A stretch of 24,677 nucleotides of DNA, taken from contig JAEZFI010000215.1 in the NCBI GenBank assembly GCA_023437745.1, positions 1 through 24,677 of the forward strand, in the 5' to 3' direction. Below, one piece after another: positions 1-5,666 of the stretch; position 1 is the first letter of the stretch, and each line of letters begins with the position of its first letter. The notes under the pieces are model-generated. The model made no database searches. It saw nothing but the letters and a program-made list of their open reading frames with translations, and was not told the origin of the DNA. Source of the stretch: Actinomycetes bacterium (GTDB taxonomy: Bacteria; Actinomycetota; Acidimicrobiia; Acidimicrobiales; Microtrichaceae). The position numbers and the translations under genes are program-made.

Positions 1-35
1 CCCCCCGCCCGCGCCCCCCCCCCCCCCCCCCCCCC
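1..35. repeat. Poly-C tract at the window edge (likely sequencing/assembly artefact)
   Basis: Positions 14-35 are 22 consecutive C, preceded by C-rich sequence with only three G. Read outward on the minus strand this is a poly-G end, which is what no-signal cycles give on two-colour Illumina instruments. It would translate as poly-Gly after the hydrolase sequence VRLLFES. I infer a contig end. Confidence 0.7.
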
Positions 36-1411
36 GACTCGAACAGCAGCCGAACCGGCGGCTCCGCCAGGTACTCGGCGAGCGCTGCCTCGAAGTCGTC
101 GGCGACGTGGTCGAAGCGGTCGGCCTCGAGCTGCGCCTCGTACCCGAACACCTCCGCAAACTGCATCGGGGCGAACATCCGGATCATCTCGTGGACCCGG
201 GGCACCCGACGCGCCACGTGGAACGACAGGAACTCGAACCACCGGAGGATGACCATCGGGCTGTACCCGTCGGGATGGTGCCCGTTGAAGAGGGTGAACT
301 TCGTGTGCGGGCTGCGCACGAAGTTGCCGAGCATGAGCGCGAACCGACTCCCCGTCTGCTCGTCCTGCCAGGCGCCCGTCAGGTACACCGGCACCTCGAT
401 CCGGTCGACGTAGGAGCCGACGCGGCGCGCCTCGAGCGTCGGGCGGAACATCTCGATCGCCCGGCCGAACCGCTCGAAGTCGAAGTTCTGGCTGCGGATG
501 CGCTGGTTCTCGGCGGCCTGGGCGTCCCCTGCGTCGATGCGGGCCTGGTCCCACGCCATGCCGCCCGCCTGGGTCTCGGCGTCGCGCATGGCCAGCCACG
601 CCCGGGTGAAGCCCGAGTTGTAGATGCCGCCCGGCCACTGCTGACGCCACAGGTCGTCGATGACCGACAGCGGGGTGATCGCTGCGAGGCACGGCGGACG
701 GGTGGCGGCGACGTAGAGCTGGCTGATGCCCGGGTAGCTCAGGCCGACCATGCCGACCTTGTGGTGGAGGACCCACGGCTGGCGGGCGACGGTCTCGACC
801 ACGTCGTAGCCGTCCGCTGCCTGCGCCGGGCTGAACACGTCGAACACGCCGCCCGAGCAGCCGGTCCCGCGCATGTTCACGCCGACCACCGCGAAGCCGA
901 GGAGGTTCGCGAGGAGGCTGCCGGGCTGCGGTGCGTCGGGGTTGGACGGGTCGTAGCCCGAGTACTCCACCACAGTGGGCCAGGGTCCGGGGCCGTACAG
1001 GTCCTCGCTCGGGAAGCGGACCATGATCGACAGCTTCACCCCGTCGCGGACCTCGAGGTACCCGAAGCCCTCCTCGAGGGTCTGCTCGTAGAGCGCCGGA
1101 TCGGGCAGGTCGTCCACGGCGAGGACGCGCACCGGGCCCTGCGCCACCGGTGGGGTGACGGACTCGTCCACCACCGAGTACTCGCCCGGTGCGAGCGTCA
1201 CGCCGTCGGCGATCGCGTCCACGAGGTCGTCGGCGGTCGCCAGGACACGCGGCTCGCTGGGCACGAAGGCCAGGTGGGCGTTGCCCGCCTCGTCGGCGAC
1301 GAGCGTCACCACGTCCTTGCCGTCCGCGTCCGTGACGCGCAGGTGCGCCCCCGGCGTGGCGTCGGTGATCGTCAGCGTCTCCACGCCCGGACTGACCCGG
1401 ATGCTCGCCAT
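1..1411 (-). CDS. CocE/NonD-family (X-Pro dipeptidyl-peptidase S15-like) serine hydrolase, 3' end missing
   Basis: About 457 residues are readable from ATG 1411 and the gene leaves the window at its left edge without a stop. I see the alpha/beta-hydrolase core of the CocE/NonD family: a stretch reading VKLSIMVRFPSED near residue 120, the oxyanion region MRGTGCSGG, the nucleophile elbow GLSYPG with Ser225, a candidate acid Asp350 in WQDEQTG, and a candidate base His378/His379 in FNGHHPDGYS. A complete catalytic triad is therefore present. Family members hydrolyse esters or amides such as cocaine-like esters, acyl-amino acid esters and X-Pro peptides; the substrate cannot be told here. The first ~100 residues before the hydrolase domain look like a small beta-rich leader. 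No signal peptide is visible, so I infer a cytoplasmic enzyme. A strong Shine-Dalgarno GAGGGGGAG lies at 1417-1425 and fixes the start. The last codons run into a poly-Gly (poly-C) tract that is probably not real. Confidence 0.85.
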   Translation of the reverse strand, partial: MASIRVSPGVETLTITDATPGAHLRVTDADGKDVVTLVADEAGNAHLAFVPSEPRVLATADDLVDAIADGVTLAPGEYSVVDESVTPPVAQGPVRVLAVDDLPDPALYEQTLEEGFGYLEVRDGVKLSIMVRFPSEDLYGPGPWPTVVEYSGYDPSNPDAPQPGSLLANLLGFAVVGVNMRGTGCSGGVFDVFSPAQAADGYDVVETVARQPWVLHHKVGMVGLSYPGISQLYVAATRPPCLAAITPLSVIDDLWRQQWPGGIYNSGFTRAWLAMRDAETQAGGMAWDQARIDAGDAQAAENQRIRSQNFDFERFGRAIEMFRPTLEARRVGSYVDRIEVPVYLTGAWQDEQTGSRFALMLGNFVRSPHTKFTLFNGHHPDGYSPMVILRWFEFLSFHVARRVPRVHEMIRMFAPMQFAEVFGYEAQLEADRFDHVADDFEAALAEYLAEPPVRLLFESGGGGGGGRGRG

Positions 1412-1464
1412 GGTGGCTCCCCCTCGGTTGTGCTTCGCCCGTCCGGCTCCACCCGGACGTCCGG

Positions 1465-1470
1465 AGCGTA
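1465..1470 (-). promoter_or_regulatory. Candidate -10 box (TACGCT) for the CocE-type hydrolase
   Basis: TACGCT on the minus strand lies 53 bases before ATG 1411, so the transcript would carry a leader with the Shine-Dalgarno at 1417-1425. The same ten bases (TACGCTCCGG) recur before the alpha-galactosidase. No convincing -35 is seen. Confidence 0.4.
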
Positions 1471-1542
1471 CCGGTGGCCACGATCACCGGACAGGGGCCG
1501 GCGACGTGCCATCCGTCGCACCGGACGACGGCCCCGGCGCCG

Positions 1543-2091
1543 TCAGGCGCGACGGCCGAGCAGGGCGAGCACCCTCGTCTGCTGGTCGGCGTCGGCCGGC
1601 ACGTCGAGCTCCGGGCGGAACACGCCGGGGGCCCGCGCCGCCTCGCCGAAGCCGACGACCGCGGACTCCAGGACGTCGAGGTCCTCGGCGCCGATCGAGG
1701 TGTCGCCGCCGGTGGCCTTCGCCACATCCCAGCCGTGCACGACGAGGTCCAGCCCGACGAAGCGGTCGATGGCGTCCTCGAACGTCGTGCGTCCGAAGTG
1801 CCCGTCCCACGACGTCGCCGCACGCTCCGGGTCGTCGAGGTCGGCCTGCACGATCGCGCGGACCGTGTCGAACGCGCCCACGGGATCGGCATCGACGTCC
1901 GGGGTCGCGTCGAGCGGCCGGCCGGCGAGCTGCTCGAACAACCCGTGGGACTCGACGACGTGCCGCGTCACGTCGAGGGCCGTCCAGTCCTCGCACGGTG
2001 ACGGCGACGACCAGCGATCCTGCGGGACGGCGGCCACGATCTCGCGGAACCGATCGGAGAGGCGGCGGTAGCGGTCGGCGGAGGTGCTCAT
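1543..2091 (-). CDS. TIGR03086-family metal-binding protein (mycothiol-dependent maleylpyruvate isomerase N-terminal / DinB-like fold)
   Basis: 182 residues from ATG 2091. The family signature is clear: PCEDWTALDVTRHVVESHG at about residues 32-50 and VVHGWDVAKATG near 117-128. His44, His119 and Asp122 are the likely ligands of the divalent metal that this four-helix DinB/MDMPI fold carries. Many Actinobacteria have several such paralogues. Some act in mycothiol-dependent thiol transfer, but most are uncharacterised, and I do not assign a reaction. A GTG three codons upstream (2100) is in frame. I prefer the ATG because a TAGGGT -10 box then lies 7 bases upstream, giving a leaderless mRNA. The gene is divergent from an F420-type oxidoreductase with only 23 bases between the two starts, suggesting shared control. 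Confidence 0.85.
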   Translation of the reverse strand: MSTSADRYRRLSDRFREIVAAVPQDRWSSPSPCEDWTALDVTRHVVESHGLFEQLAGRPLDATPDVDADPVGAFDTVRAIVQADLDDPERAATSWDGHFGRTTFEDAIDRFVGLDLVVHGWDVAKATGGDTSIGAEDLDVLESAVVGFGEAARAPGVFRPELDVPADADQQTRVLALLGRRA

Positions 2092-2098
2092 GGGGCAC

Positions 2099-2108
2099 AC
2101 CCTACGAT
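2099..2108. promoter_or_regulatory. Overlapping divergent -10 boxes, both leaderless
   Basis: On the plus strand TACGAT (2103-2108) is followed by 6 bases and GTG 2115. On the minus strand TAGGGT (2104-2099) is followed by 7 bases and ATG 2091. The two boxes share the bases at 2103-2104, so polymerase cannot sit on both at once. TANNNT 6-7 bases before a start is the known actinobacterial leaderless layout. Confidence 0.7.
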
Positions 2109-2114
2109 CGCCGG

Positions 2115-3038
2115 GTGACAGAGGACACGCGGCCGCCCACCCTGACGATCGGCCTCCCGAACTTCGGCAGCTGGTTCCGCAGTCCGGGCGACCTGGTCGA
2201 GGCGGCGGCCGAGCTCGATCGGGTCGGGGTCGACCGGATCAGCGTCGTCGACCACCTCGTCATGGGTCGCAACACCGACGCCTACGCCTGGGGGACGTTC
2301 CCCACCGGACCCAAGGCGCCCTGGTACGAGCCGTTGACGATGCTCACAGCGGTGGCGGCCGTGACCTCGAGGATCCGTCTCTCCACCGCGATCCTCGTCG
2401 CCCCGGTCCGGCCCGCGGCCGTGCTCGCCAAGACCGTCGCCACGCTCGACGCGCTGTCCGGCGGCCGGGTCGACCTCGGCGTCGGCACGGGGTGGCAGCG
2501 GGAGGAGTTCGACGCCCTCGGCCTCGACTTCGACCGCCGTGGCCGGCTGCTCGACGAGGTGCTCGGCGGCTGCCGCGCCCTGTGGGAGGAGACCCCGGCC
2601 CGGTTCATCTCCGAGTCGACGTCGTTCGACGACATCTGGTGCGTGCCCGGACCGGTGCAGGACCGCCTGCCGGTGTGGTTCGCCGGGACGCTCGGAGCGC
2701 GCAACCTCCGCCGCATCGTCGAGCTGGGCGACGGCTGGATCCCGATCATGGGCGCCACCTTCGACGACGTGCGCCGCGACGCCGAACGCCTCCGCGGCGC
2801 GTGGGACGCCGCCGGACGGCAGGGCGAGCCGGCCGTCACCGTGCGCCTGCCGCCGGTGCGTTCCGGTGACGCGCTCGACGTGGACGCGACGGTCGCGCAG
2901 GTGCCGGCCGCCGTCGCCGCGGGGGCCACCGACGTGAGCATCGCCGCGCAGTCCCTTGCGTCCCCCGGCGACACCGGGACCCTCGTGCGGCGGGCGACCG
3001 AGCTGCTCGCCGGCATCCGGGGCGGGGTCGATCGGTGA
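2115..3038 (+). CDS. LLM-class (luciferase-like) F420-dependent oxidoreductase
   Basis: 307 residues from GTG 2115. It has the TIM-barrel pattern of actinobacterial F420-type luciferase-like monooxygenases (TIGR03619-like): TIGLPNFGSW at the N-terminus, SVVDHLVMG near residue 44, a strand reading IRLSTAILVAP, GGRVDLGVGTGWQREEF near residue 117, and LGDGWIPIMG near residue 207. These enzymes move hydride between coenzyme F420 (occasionally FMN) and an organic substrate in the cytoplasm; the substrate is unknown. The start is chosen because TACGAT lies 6 bases upstream and the protein then begins just before the first barrel strand. The stop overlaps the next start (GTGA at 3035-3038), so it is translationally coupled to the SnoaL-like gene. 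That suggests the two proteins act on one substrate. Confidence 0.85.
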   Translation: MTEDTRPPTLTIGLPNFGSWFRSPGDLVEAAAELDRVGVDRISVVDHLVMGRNTDAYAWGTFPTGPKAPWYEPLTMLTAVAAVTSRIRLSTAILVAPVRPAAVLAKTVATLDALSGGRVDLGVGTGWQREEFDALGLDFDRRGRLLDEVLGGCRALWEETPARFISESTSFDDIWCVPGPVQDRLPVWFAGTLGARNLRRIVELGDGWIPIMGATFDDVRRDAERLRGAWDAAGRQGEPAVTVRLPPVRSGDALDVDATVAQVPAAVAAGATDVSIAAQSLASPGDTGTLVRRATELLAGIRGGVDR

Positions 3039-3511
3039 CGGCCACCGAGACCGACGACGTGGTGGCGATCTGGCGCCTCCAGTCCGCCTACGCCGACGTG
3101 ATCACGCGGCGGGCCTGGACGGAGCTCGCCGACCTCTTCCTCCCGGACACGACCGTGCACCTGGACACCGTCACCCGACCGCAGCGGGACCTCGTCGGCG
3201 CCGAGGCGTTCGGCGCGTTCGTGGCCGACGCCATCGAGCGGTACGACCACTTCGCCTTCGTGATCCTGAACACGGTGGTCGACGTGGCCACCGGCGGCGA
3301 TCCGGACGCGGCGACGGGCCGCATCTTCATGTGCGAGGTCCGCCACGACCGCGAGAGCGACAGCTGGCAGAACGCGCACGGCGTCTACCGGGACCGCTAC
3401 CGGCGCGTCGACGGACGGTGGCGGATCGCCGAGCGGCACTACCGGTCGATGGCCCGCCAGGGCCCGGGCGGCGAGGTGCTCGGCCTGCCGCCCGCCGCCT
3501 GGTTCGGCTGA
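3035..3511 (+). CDS. SnoaL-like / NTF2-superfamily protein
   Basis: 158 residues from GTG 3035, overlapping the preceding stop by four bases. The sequence fits the SnoaL_4-type NTF2-like cone: an N-terminal helix (DDVVAIWRLQSAYADVI), a motif ending in LFLPDTTVHLD, VGAEAFGAFV, and C-terminal strands with YRDRYRRVDGRWRIAERHYR. Such proteins are small isomerases, hydratases or dehydratases, or ligand-binding partners, and are often encoded next to oxidoreductases. Co-translation with the F420 LLM gene suggests a two-step or two-subunit conversion, but the substrate is not visible. The TGA stop is immediately followed by the stop of the opposite-strand gene inside a perfect 16-base palindrome. 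Confidence 0.8.
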   Translation: MTATETDDVVAIWRLQSAYADVITRRAWTELADLFLPDTTVHLDTVTRPQRDLVGAEAFGAFVADAIERYDHFAFVILNTVVDVATGGDPDAATGRIFMCEVRHDRESDSWQNAHGVYRDRYRRVDGRWRIAERHYRSMARQGPGGEVLGLPPAAWFG

Positions 3512-3519
3512 TCAGCCGA
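3504..3519. terminator. Perfect 16-bp palindrome carrying the stop codons of two convergent genes
   Basis: TCGGCTGATCAGCCGA is its own reverse complement. Its central TGATCA supplies TGA to the plus-strand SnoaL-like gene and TGA to the minus-strand gene, leaving no intergenic base. It may serve as a compact bidirectional terminator element, although there is no U tract and no real loop. Confidence 0.4.
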
Positions 3520-4042
3520 CGAGGGGCCGCACCGCCTCGCGGAGCGCGTCGACCTGCTGCACGATCCAACCCGTGAGCGGCTCGGCGTGCACCTCGTTCC
3601 CGTGCACGTACTGGTCGAGGTCCACCAGGTGGTGGGTGCGAGCGGTGACCGTGGCCGGCTGGTGGTCGAAGCGGATCTCGCCCGGCACCGGCGCGTTGAG
3701 CAGCTGCCCGCTGTCGTCACGCCAGCGCGCCGCGAGCTGCGCCGGCGGGACGGCGTCCCGGCGGGCCTCGGCGGCGATCCCGATCGTGGTCCGCGGCGCG
3801 GACGGGGCGCTCACGACGGACGCCGCGCTGCGCCGGTCCACGACGAGGTACACCCCCGACAGCAGGTCGTCCCCCGGGATGCGGAACCCGAGCTGCTGCC
3901 GGTCGGCGTTCGCCACGATGCGATGTGCGGTCCACCCGTGGCGGGTCAGGTCGTGGACGATCGCGCCGGTCACGATCTCGTCCTTCGACTCCCGGAGCTC
4001 GGACTTGTTGGCGTAGCTGGTGATGGCGTTGAAGAGGCCCAT
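3512..4042 (-). CDS. Unrecognised 176-residue protein, paralogue of the C-terminal domain of the adjacent GYF_2 protein
   Basis: I do not recognise a named family. By eye it aligns over nearly its full length with residues ~345-519 of the neighbouring gene (4055-5614). DEIVTGAIVHDL (21-32) matches DELVLGGIIAAM (350-361), NAPVPGEIRFD (116-126) matches TAPPEPGSVTFD, and LVDLDQYV (139-146) matches LLDLDDYV. The domain looks like alternating helices and strands ending in a long helix (WIVQQVDALREAVRPL). It has no signal peptide or membrane segment, so it is probably cytoplasmic. It starts 12 bases after the upstream gene's stop with only a weak GGAAC ribosome site, so co-transcription and coupling are likely. 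Shared ancestry suggests the two domains pair, as homologous small alpha/beta domains often do; that is inference. Confidence 0.75.
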   Translation of the reverse strand: MGLFNAITSYANKSELRESKDEIVTGAIVHDLTRHGWTAHRIVANADRQQLGFRIPGDDLLSGVYLVVDRRSAASVVSAPSAPRTTIGIAAEARRDAVPPAQLAARWRDDSGQLLNAPVPGEIRFDHQPATVTARTHHLVDLDQYVHGNEVHAEPLTGWIVQQVDALREAVRPLVG

Positions 4043-4054
4043 GTCAGGTTCCGA

Positions 4055-5614
4055 TCAGGCGAAGCGGGTGCGGACGAACGAACGGAGCGTCTGGACCAGG
4101 GCACCGACGTGCCGGCCCAGCAGGTCGTGGTCGACCGTGCTGCTCGCCGACACGTAGTCGTCGAGGTCGAGGAGGAGGTCGATCTGCGCCGTCACGTAGC
4201 CCGTCGCGAGCTCGGCGTCGAACGTGACGGAGCCCGGTTCCGGCGGCGCGGTGAAGGCGCTCGCGTTCTCCTGGCGCAGGGCCTGGCCCACCTCGCCGAA
4301 GTCGGGGATCCGCTCCCCGTAGCCGACCACGACCGCGGCTCGGTGCCCGCCGCCGGTCGCGCGCGGGTCGAGGTGCTCCAGTGCGAACGTGACCCTCGAT
4401 CCCGACGACGGCTCCTCGAACCGGAGGTCGTGGTGCGCGGCGCCGTCGGCCGAGACCTGGACGACCCCGGCCTGCCCGACGGGCGGCGCACCCGCGGTGC
4501 TGGCATCGATCATGACGAAACCGCTGTCGATCATGGCGGCGATGATGCCGCCCAGCACGAGCTCGTCGAGGGCGTACCCGCGGGCCAGCTCCTCGTGGAG
4601 CTCGCGGCTGCGGCGGACCAACCCGACGAAGTCCTCGCCCACCTGCGGATCCTGGGACTCGGCCTGGGGTTCGGGCTGCGGCTCGGGCTGCGGCTGCGGC
4701 GCCGTCTCGAACGCCGCCGGTGCCGGCTGGCGCTCCGGCTCGAACGCTGCCGGTGCCGGTGCCGGTGCCGACTGCTGCGGCTGGGCCTCGGGCTCCACCA
4801 CCGGAGCGAAGAGCGACGAGCCCTCCGCACGGACACCGGCGTTCGGGTCGACGATGACGTCGGCACCGGGAGCGAAGGGCGACTGCCCGATCTGCGGTCG
4901 TTCCGCGGGCGCCTCCGCGGGCGCCTCCTCGGGGGCGGACTCGGCCACCGGCGGCATCGCCAGGTCCGGGCCACCCGGCTGCGGTTCGGGGGCTCGGAAC
5001 AGCTCCTCACGGACCGGCTCGGGCTGGGCCGACTCGGCCTGCGGTGGCTGCCACAGGTCGGCCGGCGCGGCGGCAGCCGGCGCGGGCTCGGCCGCAGGGG
5101 TCGACTCGGCCGCGGGGGTCGAGGTCGGCGCTGCCGAATAGCCCTGGTAGTCCTTCGGGGGCGGCGGGAAGCCCTCGAACGGCGATCGCGCCTCGGGCTC
5201 CGGCTGGGGCTCGGGCTCGGGTTGCGGCTCGGGCTGGAACACCACCGTCGCCGGCTCGGGCTGGGGCACCGGGCCGCCGTTCTCGGTGGAGGCCGTCCAG
5301 CTCGGGGCCGGCGAGGCCGCGCCGGACGACGGCGCACCGCCGGTGGACGGCACGTCCGCACCGGACGGCGCCTCGAAGGAGGTCGCTGCGGGCGTGGCCC
5401 AGCTCGTCTCCACCGGGGGCGCAGGCGACGGCGCCGGGGGTGGCGGCAGGACCTGGTCGAGCGGCGTCCACCCGTCAGCGGTCGGCCACCAGACGAGGGT
5501 GCTCGGCGGGATCTCCCCCGCCGCGACACGCTGCGCGACGTTGGCCAGTGGCTCCGGACCACGCTGCTGGCCAGCGGGATCGGCCCAGTGGACGAGCTCA
5601 TCGAGTTCAGGCAT
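4055..5614 (-). CDS. GYF_2-domain protein with long Pro/Glu/Ala-rich linker and a C-terminal domain shared with the next gene
   Basis: 519 residues from ATG 5614. Residues ~7-57 (VHWADPAGQQRGPEPLANV then AGEIPPSTLVWW and DGWTPL) match the GYF_2 (DUF4339) pattern, a small domain thought to bind proline-rich or partner peptides. Residues ~58-322 are low-complexity Pro/Ala/Glu/Gln with runs of PEPQPEPEP type. Residues ~323-519 form a folded domain paralogous to the whole downstream protein. I see no transmembrane helix. The architecture is that of a flexible tether joining a peptide-binding head to an effector or dimerising tail; the linker itself could be a GYF ligand. The longer in-frame readthrough upstream (to 6163) overlaps the sulfatase and lacks family support, so the ATG before MPELDELVHW is preferred. 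GAAACT lies 6 bases before it as a weak -10. The function is unknown. Confidence 0.75.
   Translation of the reverse strand: MPELDELVHWADPAGQQRGPEPLANVAQRVAAGEIPPSTLVWWPTADGWTPLDQVLPPPPAPSPAPPVETSWATPAATSFEAPSGADVPSTGGAPSSGAASPAPSWTASTENGGPVPQPEPATVVFQPEPQPEPEPQPEPEARSPFEGFPPPPKDYQGYSAAPTSTPAAESTPAAEPAPAAAAPADLWQPPQAESAQPEPVREELFRAPEPQPGGPDLAMPPVAESAPEEAPAEAPAERPQIGQSPFAPGADVIVDPNAGVRAEGSSLFAPVVEPEAQPQQSAPAPAPAAFEPERQPAPAAFETAPQPQPEPQPEPQAESQDPQVGEDFVGLVRRSRELHEELARGYALDELVLGGIIAAMIDSGFVMIDASTAGAPPVGQAGVVQVSADGAAHHDLRFEEPSSGSRVTFALEHLDPRATGGGHRAAVVVGYGERIPDFGEVGQALRQENASAFTAPPEPGSVTFDAELATGYVTAQIDLLLDLDDYVSASSTVDHDLLGRHVGALVQTLRSFVRTRFA
4660..5270. repeat. Low-complexity DNA encoding the Pro/Glu/Gln-rich linker
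   Basis: Degenerate repeats of the GGCTCGGGCTG/GGCTGCGG type (plus strand) are densest at about 4664-4790 and 5195-5265. They encode PEP/QPEPE units on the minus strand. Such tracts are prone to length change by slippage. Confidence 0.6.
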
Positions 5615-5666
5615 GCCGGGAGTTTCGCGCAGCGATGTCAGGCGAGGCGCCGAAAGTTCGCGGGGC

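Noticed and set aside
107..2071. 654-residue plus-strand open frame opposite the CocE hydrolase and TIGR03086 genes
   Set aside because: Its product is low-complexity Arg/His/Val-rich sequence typical of antisense frames in GC-rich DNA, and both minus-strand genes beneath it have clear family motifs.
1155..2114. N-terminal extension of the first LLM oxidoreductase
   Set aside because: The upstream part is in frame but overlaps two minus-strand genes and is Arg/Ser/Thr noise; the leaderless GTG at 2115 fits both the family and the promoter.
4660..5270. Possible CRISPR or minisatellite array
   Set aside because: The repeats are degenerate, lack regular spacers and are explained by the Pro/Glu/Gln-rich linker coding.
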